A stretch of DNA of 64,000 bases from Acidobacteriota bacterium (GCA_021787735.1 JAJYLL010000009.1:1-64000), one strand, 5' to 3'. Shown: positions 42,884 through 52,266, counted from the first letter of the stretch. Notes: generated by a model from the letters alone, not told the origin. A program made the numbers and translations.

Positions 42884-44557
42884 ATCTCAAATTCTGATAA
42901 CAAGTTACGAGCTATTCCGCTCGGAGGCCTCGGCGAGTTCGGGATGAACATGATGGTCTTCGAGTACGGCGATGATGCCGTCGTGGTTGACTGCGGTGTG
43001 ATGTTCCCGGACTCGGAACTTCCGGGCGTTGACATCATCATTCCCGACATTACTTACCTCCGCCAGATTCGGGACCGCATCCGCGCCATCCTTCTTACTC
43101 ACGGACACGAAGACCACATCGGGGCACTGCCTTACGTGCTGGATGAGATTGACGCTCCCGTTTATGGGACCTCTTTCACTCTTGCTCTGGCAAAGGCGAA
43201 GTTGGTCGAGCACGTAATGGAAGATAGCGTCCAGATGCGTGAGATGAAGCCCGGAGAGCCTTTTGACGTCGGGCCGTTCCACGTGGAATTCATTCATCTT
43301 ACTCACAGCATTATTGAGTCGGGTGCGCTGGCGATCACGACTCCTGTGGGAACCATTATTCACACGGGCGACTTCAAATTCGACCCCACGCCGATGGATG
43401 GCCGGCAGAGCGACCTGCACACTCTGGCCGACTACGGGCGAAAAGGCGTTCTGGCGCTTTTCTCCGACTCCACCAACGTTGAGCGGCCCGGGATTACGCC
43501 TTCGGAGCGTGCCGTACGCGAGCGGCTTTCTGAAATCATCTCGGTTGCCCAGGGGCGTGTCCTGATCACTTGTTTTTCCACCTCTGTCCATCGGTTGCAG
43601 CTTGTTGCGGACCTTGCCTACGAACGCGGACGCCGCCTCTGCTTTCTGGGGCGCAGCATGCTCCAGATTGCTGATATCACCCAGCAGATGGGGAAGCTCA
43701 ACATCCCACCCGGCCTTCTGGTGGAGCAGCAGGAACTCCGGAGCCTGCCGCGATCCAAGGTAGTGATTGTTTCGACCGGAAGCCAGGGTGAGCCGATGGC
43801 TGCGCTTCCCCGGATTGCGGTCGACCGCCACCGGTGGGCTTCACTCGAACCGGGCGACGAGGTGGTCATCTCCGCCCGCGTTATTCCCGGAAACGAAAAG
43901 TCCATCTTCCGGATGATTGACCATTTGTACCGCCGCGGGGCCCATATTCATTATGAGGATGGCAGCCAGCCGCCCGTGCATGTTTCCGGGCACGGCAGCG
44001 CCGAAGAAATAAACCTGATGCTCAACCTTGTCCGCCCGCGCTTCTTTGTGCCTCTCCATGGCGAGTACCGCCAGCTTTTCTGTCATGCGGAAGCGGCCAA
44101 GCGGGTGGGCATCTCGCCTGAAAATGTTTTCCTGATGGAAAGCGGCGACGTGCTGGAATTCAATGGTGAAACTGCAAAGAAGGCTGACCGCGTCCCAGTT
44201 GGCCGCGTCTGCATTGACGTTGGAACGCTCGACGAGGTGGGTGACATTATCCTGAAGGAGCGGCGCCACATTTCTGAAGATGGCATTGTGATTCCCATTC
44301 TGGCCATCAACGAGCACACCGGGCAGCTTGAGGTGCCGCCGGAAATCGTTTCGCGCGGGTTTGTTCCGATGGACGAGGCGAGGGACCTGGTGCAAAGCGC
44401 ACGCCAGGTGATTCTTAAGACCATCGAAGTCTCCAACACCGAGGAGATCGCCGATTGGGGTGTCATCAAGGAGAAGATCCGCACCGCGTTGCGCCGCCAC
44501 TTCGATCAGGAAACCGGCAAGCGCCCCATGGTCCTGCCGGTCGTGCTGGAAGTCTGA
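42884..44557 (+). CDS. rnj: Ribonuclease J, apparently with a non-canonical ATC start
   Basis: This beta-CASP metallo-beta-lactamase should act as a 5'-3' exo- and endoribonuclease in RNA decay and maturation. The protein reads (I)SNSDNKLRAIPLGGLGEFGMN, then LTHGHEDHIGALPYV (metal motif), HTGDFKFDPTP, SDSTN, STGSQGEPM and VHVSGHGS, in total about 557 residues, the usual length. The ORF-track ATG at 42944 would remove the first strand and GGLGE motif of the fold. AGGAGG sits seven bases before ATC. A G-to-C change of ATG is the simplest explanation: either a rare functional ATC start, which would give low expression, or a sequence error. Confidence 0.9.
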   Translation: MSNSDNKLRAIPLGGLGEFGMNMMVFEYGDDAVVVDCGVMFPDSELPGVDIIIPDITYLRQIRDRIRAILLTHGHEDHIGALPYVLDEIDAPVYGTSFTLALAKAKLVEHVMEDSVQMREMKPGEPFDVGPFHVEFIHLTHSIIESGALAITTPVGTIIHTGDFKFDPTPMDGRQSDLHTLADYGRKGVLALFSDSTNVERPGITPSERAVRERLSEIISVAQGRVLITCFSTSVHRLQLVADLAYERGRRLCFLGRSMLQIADITQQMGKLNIPPGLLVEQQELRSLPRSKVVIVSTGSQGEPMAALPRIAVDRHRWASLEPGDEVVISARVIPGNEKSIFRMIDHLYRRGAHIHYEDGSQPPVHVSGHGSAEEINLMLNLVRPRFFVPLHGEYRQLFCHAEAAKRVGISPENVFLMESGDVLEFNGETAKKADRVPVGRVCIDVGTLDEVGDIILKERRHISEDGIVIPILAINEHTGQLEVPPEIVSRGFVPMDEARDLVQSARQVILKTIEVSNTEEIADWGVIKEKIRTALRRHFDQETGKRPMVLPVVLEV

Positions 44558-44629
44558 GTGCCGTATTTTCAAGGTTCCACCCATGCGGCCTCCTGTTGTT
44601 GAGTTCCAAACGCTCGAAATATATGTTGT

Positions 44630-44657
44630 TTGCGTATTGCCCCGGGCGTGGTAGTAT
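44630..44657 (+). promoter_or_regulatory. Candidate promoter of ftsK
   Basis: TTGCGT, 16 bases, TAGTAT lies 115-135 bases before ftsK. The -10 box matches 5/6 and the -35 box is weak. Confidence 0.35.
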
Positions 44658-44773
44658 TTGTCATCGGACGGGGATTGCGCCACCGCGTCTGACGTTGTGC
44701 CTTAAGCACCATGAAGTAGATTTTTGAAGGTCCGAACCTGCGGCGGGAGGGCGATCGCAGGCAGCGGGCTTTT

Positions 44774-47176
44774 GTGGAGAGTATTCGGCGCATGCCAACC
44801 TCCCCTTCAACTACAAGGAAAGACTCGTCCAAGGGATCCTTCGGCCATCCGCTTGCCGGCTCACCGCGTTTCTTTGAGCTTGTGGGCTTTCTGTTGCTGA
44901 TCCTGGGAGTACTGGTGCTGTGCAGCCTCGTCTCTTATTTCCCCCGTGATCCTTCTTTAGATACCGCTGGCAGTATTGCGGGACTCATCCACAACTGGAT
45001 TGGGTTGGTTGGAGCCTACGGAGCCGATGTTCTGGAGCAACTGCTGGGATGGGTGGCCTACCTGATTCCAGTGGCGCTCTTCTTTGTGGGCATCAGGCTG
45101 ATCCGAGTCAAGCCGCTTGAGGCGCCGCGCACCAAGGTTTTTGGCCTTGTGGTGCTGATTTTGTCCCTGGGGTCATTGCTTCAACTGTTTCCTTACACTC
45201 CACTGATCCACGGCGTGATCCAGGGGAGCGGGCTGGCGGGATATCTGACCGCAACTGGGCTGGTCTACGTTTTTAATCCGATGGGCGCAGCTATTGTTGC
45301 CGGCGCTCTGTTCCTGAGTTCTTTGTTCCTCGTCACCCGGTTCTCTTTTTCCACCGGCCTGGCCGTCCTGCAAAAGCGATTTGCGTTTCTGGGCCGCATG
45401 GCCGCCCGCTGGCAGGCTTGGCGTGAAAGGCGGCATTCTGAGCGTATGCGGCACCAGATTGAGCGGACAAAGGCCGCGGGCAGGCAGCCTGTAGCTGCCC
45501 AAAAGGCCCGGCAAATCTCACCGCGGGCCGACATCAAAGAAGAGTCACCGAGGATCTCAAACCGGCAGCCGGCCCCGGCACCGGTTGAGGACGATGCTGC
45601 CGTACCGGAGCCGGAGATTGTTGAGCGCGCTCCTGCCAGCCAGGCTGCGGACGAAGATGAGGACGTCACCCCCAAGCCTCCGAAGAGTTCCCGCAAGGGA
45701 CGCTACAAGGTGCCCAGCTCTGCTTTGCTGCAGCCGCCTGACGCTGAAGAAGGGATCGATGAGAATGAATTGAAGGACCGGGCCCGCAGGCTGACCGAGA
45801 AGTTTGCCGAGTTTGGCGTTACGGGAGCCGTCACCCAGATTCATCCCGGCCCTGTTGTCACCACCTACGAATTCAAGCCTGAAGCGGGCATCAAGTACAG
45901 CCGCATCGTGAACCTGGCGGACGATCTTTGCCTGGCCCTGAAAGCTGAATCAATCCTGATTGAGCGGATACCGGGCAAGTCTACCGTGGGCATTGAAGTT
46001 CCCAACGCGCGTCGTGAAACCATCCATCTGCGGGAAACCATCGAGGCCGGCGAATTCACGGGCCACAAGTCCAAACTGGTTCTCTGCCTGGGGAAGGACA
46101 TTACCGGGAAGATCCGCGTTGCCGACCTTGCCCAGATGCCCCACCTGTTGATTGCAGGTTCGACGGGGACCGGCAAGAGCGTCGCGATCAATTCCTTTAT
46201 TGTCTCCATTCTCTACAAGGCGACGCCTGATGAAGTCAAAGTGATCATGATTGATCCCAAGCGGCTGGAGTTGAATCTCTATGACGGCATTCCGCACCTT
46301 TTCACGCCCATCGTGACGGAGCCGAAGCAGGCCGCAAACGTTTTGCGCCGGGCCACAATGGAGATGGAACGGCGGCTGAAATTGCTGGCCGAGCAGGGCG
46401 TACGGAACATTGAGCAATACAACAAGCTGTTTGATGAAAACGAAACACTCGACCTTTTTGACACCGACCCCGAGCGCAACCGCCCGCTGCCCTATCTTGT
46501 GATTATTATCGATGAACTTGCAGATCTGATGATGGTTGAGCCCCAGGGCGTTGAAGAATCCATCACTCGCCTTGCGCAGATGGCCCGTGCGGTGGGCATC
46601 CATCTGATTCTTTCCACCCAACGGCCGTCGGTGGACGTGATTACCGGTCTGATCAAGGCCAATCTGCCTTCGCGGATCGCCTTCCGCGTGGCCTCAAAAG
46701 TGGATTCCCGGACCATCCTGGACTCAAACGGTGCAGAAGCCTTGCTGGGGCGCGGCGATATGCTTATCGTGCCGCCCGGATCGGCCCGGCTTGTCCGCAT
46801 GCACGGTGCTCTAGTTACCGAAAAGGAAATCGACAAAGTTGTTGACTGGTGCAAGCAGCAACGCGAGCCCGAGTACAACGAGGAATTCCTCAAGCCCGTC
46901 CGCGACAAGGAGGACCGCAACGCCGAACTGGACGATGAAACGGACGCCTCAGAACTCGACGCCGTTTACGAAGACGCTGTCCGTGTGGTGGTGGAAACCG
47001 GCAAGGCTTCTACTTCACTTCTCCAGCGCCGTCTGCGGCTGGGTTACGGCCGCGCAGCCCGCCTGCTCGATTTGATGGAACGCGACGGAATCATCAGCGC
47101 GCCGGATGGATCAAAGCCGCGCGAAGTCCTGAAGCGCCCGGACTGGGTGCGCGAAATGGACGAACCTCTGCGCTAG
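44774..47176 (+). CDS. ftsK: DNA translocase FtsK/SpoIIIE
   Basis: This is an 800-residue septal DNA pump that clears chromosome termini during division. Four membrane helices lie at about 35-205, followed by a charged linker (205-330), an alpha/beta motor with LLIAGSTGTGKSVAINSF (Walker A, about 458), YLVIIIDELADLMM (Walker B, about 575) and STQRPSVDVITGLIK, and a winged-helix gamma domain at about 725-800 (LLQRRLRLGYGRAARLLD) that reads KOPS-type DNA signals. The start is GTG 44774 or ATG 44792. The linker is short compared with E. coli FtsK, as in most phyla. Confidence 0.96.
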   Translation: MESIRRMPTSPSTTRKDSSKGSFGHPLAGSPRFFELVGFLLLILGVLVLCSLVSYFPRDPSLDTAGSIAGLIHNWIGLVGAYGADVLEQLLGWVAYLIPVALFFVGIRLIRVKPLEAPRTKVFGLVVLILSLGSLLQLFPYTPLIHGVIQGSGLAGYLTATGLVYVFNPMGAAIVAGALFLSSLFLVTRFSFSTGLAVLQKRFAFLGRMAARWQAWRERRHSERMRHQIERTKAAGRQPVAAQKARQISPRADIKEESPRISNRQPAPAPVEDDAAVPEPEIVERAPASQAADEDEDVTPKPPKSSRKGRYKVPSSALLQPPDAEEGIDENELKDRARRLTEKFAEFGVTGAVTQIHPGPVVTTYEFKPEAGIKYSRIVNLADDLCLALKAESILIERIPGKSTVGIEVPNARRETIHLRETIEAGEFTGHKSKLVLCLGKDITGKIRVADLAQMPHLLIAGSTGTGKSVAINSFIVSILYKATPDEVKVIMIDPKRLELNLYDGIPHLFTPIVTEPKQAANVLRRATMEMERRLKLLAEQGVRNIEQYNKLFDENETLDLFDTDPERNRPLPYLVIIIDELADLMMVEPQGVEESITRLAQMARAVGIHLILSTQRPSVDVITGLIKANLPSRIAFRVASKVDSRTILDSNGAEALLGRGDMLIVPPGSARLVRMHGALVTEKEIDKVVDWCKQQREPEYNEEFLKPVRDKEDRNAELDDETDASELDAVYEDAVRVVVETGKASTSLLQRRLRLGYGRAARLLDLMERDGIISAPDGSKPREVLKRPDWVREMDEPLR

Positions 47177-47318
47177 CAGGTCGCGATAACAAACTCATCC
47201 GGCCAATAGAACATCCCCACGAAATTCCAGCTTCTGCCAAGCTGGCACCTACATTTTTCTGTTCACAATGCCGGGAGCAAGGAAATGCGTTCGCAACTGC
47301 TTGTAAATCCCCGGGGCA

Positions 47319-49205
47319 TCAGAAATCAATCAGGTTCTTGGGTGGAAGCGCCGCGCGAATCGCGTTGAGGATGGCAATCAGATCGATGATTTCCTGCGTG
47401 ATCGCGCCGGCAACCGGCGGCAGATAGCCAGTTGCGGCAAAAAACATCCCGGCGATGCTCACGGCCATCCCGCCGATGGCGCTTTGCAGGGCAATGGCGC
47501 GCATTCGCCTGGCAATATGGAAAAATTCATCGACCCTTTCAAGGGAAGTGTCCATGATCACCGCGCCGGCTGATTCTGTCGTGATGTCGCTCTGATGTCC
47601 GAATGCGATTCCGATAGATGCTGTCATCAGGGCGGGAGCGTCATTGATGCCGTCACCAAGAAAGAGCGTTTTGGCCTCACGGGTCGCCTGACGGACCAGG
47701 CCGACTTTTTCCTCGGGGCTCTGAGAGGCGTAGACCTCTTTCACGCCGACAAGGTCGGCCAGATATCTGACTTCGCTTTCGCGGTCACCGGAAACGAGCA
47801 TCAGCTTGTCAAAGCCGTGCTTCCTGCCCAGGTGTTGAACAAAAGGCTTGCTTTCTTTCCGCGGCGCGTCGTGGAAAACGTAGGTTGCCGCGTAAGCGCC
47901 GTCAAGGATGATTTCGCAAGTCAGCCCGCCTGCCACCTGCGGAAGGACGGACTCGGGTGTTCCGAACTCTTTCAGCAGCGCCGCGCGATTGGCGATGCGA
48001 ATCGACCTGCCATTGACCGTGCCCTCGAGGCCTCGGCCGGGTACTTCTCTTATTTCAGTGGCGTGATGGAGCATCAACCCTGACTCTCGCGCGGCATGCA
48101 GGATGGCCCTGGCAAGAGGGTGCTTGGAATACTGCTCGGCGCTTGCGACCAACCGTAAGACTTCCGTCTGGTCAAGGCCCGGAGCGACGAGTTGCTCGGT
48201 CAGACGTGGAAGGCCGTAGGTGAGCGTCCCCGTCTTGTCAAAGATGACGGTTCGGCAAGTGTCAAGTTGTTCAAGCACCGAGGGGTCCTTCACCACGATG
48301 CCGCGGCGCGCGGCGAGCGAGATGGAGCCGATAATGCTGACCGGGATGGCAATCAGCAGCGGGCAGGGCGTTGCAATCACCAGGACTGCCAAAAAGCGGA
48401 CAGCGTCTCCACTGTAGGCCCATGCCAGCAGCGCAAGCACCACGGCGATGGGAGTATAGTAAGCGCCCAACTGGTCTCCCAGGCGGCGGATGCGGGGGCG
48501 GTTTTCCTGCGCCGTTTTCATTACCGCCATGATCCGCGCGTAACGGGAATCGACGGGAAGTTTTTCCGCCTGGATGGTGAGTGCGGTCTCGCCGTTAATG
48601 GCGCCGGACAACACCCTGGTTCCGGGCGTCTTGGAGATTTCGAAAGGTTCACCGGTCAGGTAAGACTCATCCATGATTCCTTCGCCGGCGATGACCACCC
48701 CGTCAGCCGGGCAGATTTCATGTGGGTAAACCGTGAGCGTATCCCCAACCCTGATTTCGTCGAGCGGAACGTCGGTGATGGCACCGTCGTGTTTGCGGTG
48801 GGCAACGCTCGGCACGCGCTTGGCAAGGGCCTCTAAGACCGACGAGGCGCTGCGGACGGCATAGGCCTCCAGAACGTTACCACCTGAAAGCATCAGGACC
48901 ACCAGCGTGCCGGCAAGATATTCACCCAGAACGACGGAAACCACAATTGAGATGCCGGCCAGCAGGTCGGACCCGAATTCCCGTCGGATGACCTTGAGGC
49001 CCAGTCCGTATACAAGCGGACCGCCGCCCAGGACCAGCGCCGCAAACAAGGGAATGTCGTAAGTGAGTTGTGGCGACTTCAGGATAAATCTCAGAACAAG
49101 ATGGACCGCAATCCCCGCGATGGCAATAAAAGCAATGATGCTTTCAGCTGAGGGCCGCCGTTTGCCCCGACGTTCCGGCGAGTACTTGCATTCTGCGCTT
49201 TCCAC
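47319..49205 (-). CDS. P1B-type heavy-metal ATPase with TPCP motif
   Basis: This 628-residue metal-exporting ATPase has eight or so membrane helices. The phosphorylation loop is FDKTGTLTYG, with GEPFEISKTPGTRVLSGAI (actuator TGE region LTGEPFE) and GDGINDAPALM. The metal-binding helix 6 motif reads ATPCPLLIAIP where copper and zinc pumps have CPC. Threonine at the first position corresponds to the TPCP class (called P1B-5 in the literature, reported for Ni/Fe). There is no N-terminal heavy-metal-associated domain and no hemerythrin tail. The metal cannot be assigned from sequence alone. It is a lone gene with no metalloregulator beside it. Confidence 0.88.
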   Translation of the reverse strand: MESAECKYSPERRGKRRPSAESIIAFIAIAGIAVHLVLRFILKSPQLTYDIPLFAALVLGGGPLVYGLGLKVIRREFGSDLLAGISIVVSVVLGEYLAGTLVVLMLSGGNVLEAYAVRSASSVLEALAKRVPSVAHRKHDGAITDVPLDEIRVGDTLTVYPHEICPADGVVIAGEGIMDESYLTGEPFEISKTPGTRVLSGAINGETALTIQAEKLPVDSRYARIMAVMKTAQENRPRIRRLGDQLGAYYTPIAVVLALLAWAYSGDAVRFLAVLVIATPCPLLIAIPVSIIGSISLAARRGIVVKDPSVLEQLDTCRTVIFDKTGTLTYGLPRLTEQLVAPGLDQTEVLRLVASAEQYSKHPLARAILHAARESGLMLHHATEIREVPGRGLEGTVNGRSIRIANRAALLKEFGTPESVLPQVAGGLTCEIILDGAYAATYVFHDAPRKESKPFVQHLGRKHGFDKLMLVSGDRESEVRYLADLVGVKEVYASQSPEEKVGLVRQATREAKTLFLGDGINDAPALMTASIGIAFGHQSDITTESAGAVIMDTSLERVDEFFHIARRMRAIALQSAIGGMAVSIAGMFFAATGYLPPVAGAITQEIIDLIAILNAIRAALPPKNLIDF

Positions 49206-49393
49206 TTTGCTCTCTAGCCTTCCTGGTTGAATAACCCAATCACAGATTCTAATCGTTCGACTCCCCGTTTGCAGCGGGGTGACAGAGTGCGAAACGCCTC
49301 GGAATGATATTTCGCCGGTTTGGAACTTTTTATGGCGACATCTGTTAATTATTTTACATCTAAGAAAATAGAGAAGTTGAGAGGAGGCTTTCC
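49206..49393. other. Divergent gap between the P-type ATPase and ffh
   Basis: This part of the 308-base gap holds a small hairpin (CCCCG-TTTGCAG-CGGGG, 49263-49279) without a U-tract and no coding frame. The rest contains the ffh promoter and leader. Confidence 0.35.
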
Positions 49394-49422
49394 TTGACCT
49401 GCGGGGTGGCGTAAAATAGAAT
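49394..49422 (+). promoter_or_regulatory. sigma70-type promoter of ffh
   Basis: TTGACC, exactly 17 bases, TAGAAT matches consensus 5/6 in each box. It lies about 90 bases before ffh, as expected for a strongly expressed housekeeping gene that also leads into the ribosomal-protein cluster. Confidence 0.65.
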
Positions 49423-49513
49423 GAATGATTTTGCCCTTAGGAGCCTCCCTGCCTGATGCGGCTAGGGACCAAAGGCAGGATCGTGAATGCGGGAATGGCA
49501 GACGAGGAAGTAG

Positions 49514-50875
49514 ATGTTCGAGGCCCTTCAAGATAAGTTTCAGCAGGCGTTTAAGAACCTTCGGGGATACGGAACGCTGACTCCGGAGGCCATTGACGAG
49601 GCGTTGCGTGAGGTTCGCATGGCCTTGCTCGAGGCCGACGTTAACTTCAACGTGGTCAAGGCGCTGCTCGAAAGAGTGCGGGTCCGCGCCATGGGCGAGC
49701 AGGTTGGCGCGGAGTTTACGCCGGCGCAGGAAGTGGTACGCATCGTCCGGGACGAACTGGTGGAGATTCTTGGACATGACGCCTCTCTGCTGACCTTTTC
49801 AAAAGAATATCCCACCGTGCTGCTCATGGTGGGGCTGCAGGGGTCCGGCAAGACCACGACTTCCGGAAAGCTTGCCCTCTGGCTGAGCAAGAAAAAGAAG
49901 CGTCCCATGCTGGTTTCGTGCGACGTTTACCGCCCGGCGGCGCGGGAACAATTGGCGGTGATTGCCAAAGCGATTGGCATCCCGTGTTTTGCGGGTGACG
50001 GAATTGATTCGCCGGTTGAGCTGGCCCTGGCGGCAAAGAAAGACGCTGCCGACCGCGGGCACGACGTCCTGATTGTGGATACGGCCGGCCGGTTGCACAT
50101 TGACGAACCGCTGATGAAGGAAGTCGCGGAACTGCGCGCAACCTTGCGACCGAGCGAGGTCCTGCTGGTTGCCGACGGCATGGTCGGCCAGGATGCCGTG
50201 AAGAGCGCCCAGGAGTTTCATGAGCGGCTTGGTGCTACGGGCGTCATCCTGACCAAGCTCGATGGTGACGCACGGGGCGGTGCAGCGCTCAGCATTCGGC
50301 ACGTGACGGGCCAGCCGATCAAGTTCATCGGAGTTGGTGAAAAGTACGATGCCCTGGACGTTTTTTACCCGGACCGCATTGTTTCGCGCATTCTGGGCAT
50401 GGGCGACATCATGTCGCTGATTGAGAAAGCGGAAGAGAAGATTGATAAGCAGAAGGCTCTGGAAGTCCACCAGAAGCTGCAATCCGATTCTTTTACGCTC
50501 TCGGACTTTCGCGATCAGTTGGCACAAATGCGCTCACTGGGGCCGCTGGACCAGATGCTGGGCATGCTGCCGAAAGTGGGCATGCTGAAGAACGTGGGCA
50601 AGGTCCAGGTGGATGAGAAGGAATTGATCAGGATCGAGGCGATCATCAACTCCATGACGGAGAAGGAACGCCGCCGCCACGACATCATCAACGGCAAGCG
50701 CAGAAAGCGGATCGCGCGCGGCAGTGGAACCAGCGTCCAGCAGGTGAACCAGGTCCTCAAACAATATGTTCAGATGCGGAAGATGATGAAGACCATGAGC
50801 GCGGGCCTGCTGGGAAAACAGTTGAGCCGCTTGAAGATGCCGGCTGGGCTGGGGGGGCTGGATCCTAAAGCATGA
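49514..50875 (+). CDS. ffh: Signal recognition particle protein Ffh (SRP54)
   Basis: This is a 453-residue SRP GTPase that targets nascent membrane proteins. The N domain spans about 1-90. The G domain has GLQGSGKTTTSGKL, DVYRPAAREQL, DTAGRLHID, TKLDGDARGGAAL and the closing GVGEKYDALDVF. The Met-rich M domain at about 300-453 contains RKRIARGSGTSVQQVN, the 4.5S RNA-binding helix-turn-helix, and the tail MRKMMKTM. It opens the rpsP-khpA-rimM-trmD-rplS-rnhB run. I did not find a 4.5S RNA gene in the gaps. Confidence 0.97.
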   Translation: MFEALQDKFQQAFKNLRGYGTLTPEAIDEALREVRMALLEADVNFNVVKALLERVRVRAMGEQVGAEFTPAQEVVRIVRDELVEILGHDASLLTFSKEYPTVLLMVGLQGSGKTTTSGKLALWLSKKKKRPMLVSCDVYRPAAREQLAVIAKAIGIPCFAGDGIDSPVELALAAKKDAADRGHDVLIVDTAGRLHIDEPLMKEVAELRATLRPSEVLLVADGMVGQDAVKSAQEFHERLGATGVILTKLDGDARGGAALSIRHVTGQPIKFIGVGEKYDALDVFYPDRIVSRILGMGDIMSLIEKAEEKIDKQKALEVHQKLQSDSFTLSDFRDQLAQMRSLGPLDQMLGMLPKVGMLKNVGKVQVDEKELIRIEAIINSMTEKERRRHDIINGKRRKRIARGSGTSVQQVNQVLKQYVQMRKMMKTMSAGLLGKQLSRLKMPAGLGGLDPKA

Positions 50876-50951
50876 GGTTGCAGTTCCAGAAAGTAATAGG
50901 CGATTTGGAACAAAGTTTTGTTATTGTTATTAAATAGAAGGGGATGGCAAA

Positions 50952-50966
50952 GGCGATTGTCGCCTG
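50952..50966 (+). promoter_or_regulatory. Leader hairpin before rpsP
   Basis: AGGCGA-TTG-TCGCCT is a perfect 6-3-6 hairpin 34 bases before rpsP. A second perfect stem AACAAA-GT-TTTGTT lies at about 50909-50922, overlapping a weak promoter candidate TTGGAA-17-TATTAA. The function is unknown; it may affect rpsP translation or mRNA ends. Confidence 0.4.
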
Positions 50967-50999
50967 GCCCCCACACAATTTGAGTTTCAGGGAGGACGA

Positions 51000-51239
51000 T
51001 TGTTAAGAATACGGCTGGCTCGGACAGGAGCTAACAAAAAACCGAGTTACAGAGTTGTGGTGATCGAGCAGGATCGGCCACGTGACGGTGGGTTTGTGGA
51101 GATTGTCGGGCATTATAACCCGCGGAGGAAACCTGTAGAGTTGGTGTTGAATCGAGACCGCGTGGATTACTGGCTGGGTAAAGGCGCACAGCCGTCCGAG
51201 ACAGTACGGAGCCTTCTCAAGAAGTCGGCAACTGCCTAG
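51000..51239 (+). CDS. rpsP: 30S ribosomal protein S16 (bS16)
   Basis: This is a 79-residue ribosomal protein with LRIRLARTGANKKPSYRVVV and RVDYWLGKGAQPSETV, the full family signature. The start codon is TTG, decided by GGGAGG five bases upstream and by the conserved N-terminus. A TTG start is unusual for an abundant ribosomal protein. It is first of the rpsP-khpA-rimM-trmD-rplS group. Confidence 0.96.
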   Translation: MLRIRLARTGANKKPSYRVVVIEQDRPRDGGFVEIVGHYNPRRKPVELVLNRDRVDYWLGKGAQPSETVRSLLKKSATA

Positions 51240-51349
51240 GCAGGAGCTCCGTCGGTTTCGCCTCACCGTGCTCAGGGTCCACCATTTGGGTTTCCCATGT
51301 ACGCTTTCTTCAGAGCTAGAGCTAAACTCAGTTCGGCAGGAGGGACCAA

Positions 51350-51586
51350 GTGGAAATCAAGAATCTCATCGAGGCGATTGCTAAAGCGCTTGTGGATAAT
51401 CCCGACCAGGTTACTGTCCGGCCGGTGGAAGGAGAGCAGATCACGGTTCTGGAGCTTCGAGTCCATCCCTCAGACCTTGGGAAGGTAATCGGTAAGCAGG
51501 GAAGAACTGCCCGGTCGATTCGAACTATCCTCGGGGCTGCCGGGATGAAACTCAAGAAGCGTTTCACGCTCGAAATACTGGAGTAG
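51350..51586 (+). CDS. khpA: KH-domain RNA-binding protein KhpA
   Basis: This is a 78-residue single KH domain (YlqC/KhpA) with [16 protein letters not shown] containing the GxxG loop (GKQG). KhpA works with KhpB/EloR in RNA binding and cell-wall-linked control in Gram-positives, and sits between rpsP and rimM in many phyla. It starts with GTG preceded by GGAGGGA. The stop is one base before the rimM frame start, so translation is probably coupled. Confidence 0.93.
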   Translation: MEIKNLIEAIAKALVDNPDQVTVRPVEGEQITVLELRVHPSDLGKVIGKQGRTARSIRTILGAAGMKLKKRFTLEILE

Positions 51587-51587
51587 G

Positions 51588-52220
51588 GTGAGTATCGGCG
51601 CTTCTGGCAACCAGCGGGACGGGATGAGCGGCTCGGCTTCGCGCCGGCAAACGGAGCGAGGGGCAAGGACAACCGTTGCAAACGATGAAATGCATGGTTT
51701 CATTGCCATCGCACAGGTGGTACGCCCACAGGGACGCAAAGGGGAAGTGTTGGCGGAAATTCTCACCGACTTTCCCGCGCGCTTCCAAGCTTTACAACAG
51801 GCGTTTCTCGACGATCCCGGCAAAGCTCCCCGTGCTGTAACCGTGGAGAACACTTGGCTGCACAAGGGAAGAGTGGTTCTGAAGTTTGCTGGAATCGGCT
51901 CCATTAATGAAGCCGAAACGCTGCGCGGGCGCTACGTCCTGGTTCCGGAGGAAGAGAAAGTCGCACTTGCCGCCCACCAGTACTACTTGTGGGAACTAGA
52001 AGGCTGCCAGGTCGTTGCGGAACGGGATGGAGCGAGGACTCCCCTGGGAACAGTGACCGAAATCGAGCGTACCGCTGGCGGAGAACTGCTGCACGTTTCG
52101 GATGGCTCCCGGGAAGTTCTGGTTCCCTTTGCCCAGGCGATCTGTAAGGTGATCGATCCTGAGGCCGGGCTGATTGTTATCGATCCCCCGGAAGACCTTC
52201 TCGATCTGAATCGGGAGTAA
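51588..52220 (+). CDS. rimM: Ribosome maturation factor RimM
   Basis: This 16S processing factor binds S19 and the 30S head. The N-terminal domain begins GFIAIAQVVRPQGRKGEVLAE and the PRC-barrel follows as HQYYLWELEGCQVVAE, ending with DPEAGLIVIDPPEDLLDL. The frame opens at GTG 51588, one base after khpA, giving about 34 non-conserved residues before the domain. ATG 51690 (MHGFIAIAQ) would give a 176-residue protein of usual size and may be the true start. Confidence 0.93.
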   Translation: MSIGASGNQRDGMSGSASRRQTERGARTTVANDEMHGFIAIAQVVRPQGRKGEVLAEILTDFPARFQALQQAFLDDPGKAPRAVTVENTWLHKGRVVLKFAGIGSINEAETLRGRYVLVPEEEKVALAAHQYYLWELEGCQVVAERDGARTPLGTVTEIERTAGGELLHVSDGSREVLVPFAQAICKVIDPEAGLIVIDPPEDLLDLNRE

Positions 52221-52266
52221 GGAGCGCCGTCATTGGGCGGATGAATCGTTGGAAGCCCCCAAGCCG

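Noticed and set aside
49263-49279. CCCCG-TTTGCAG-CGGGG hairpin as a terminator or small RNA
   Set aside because: There is no U-tract, and it lies upstream of both divergent genes. It is reported only as a hairpin.
51588-51689. N-terminal 34-residue extension of RimM as a real domain
   Set aside because: The residues are Ser/Gly/Arg-rich without RimM character. A start at ATG 51690 would give a normal-sized protein, so the extension is probably not translated or not functional.
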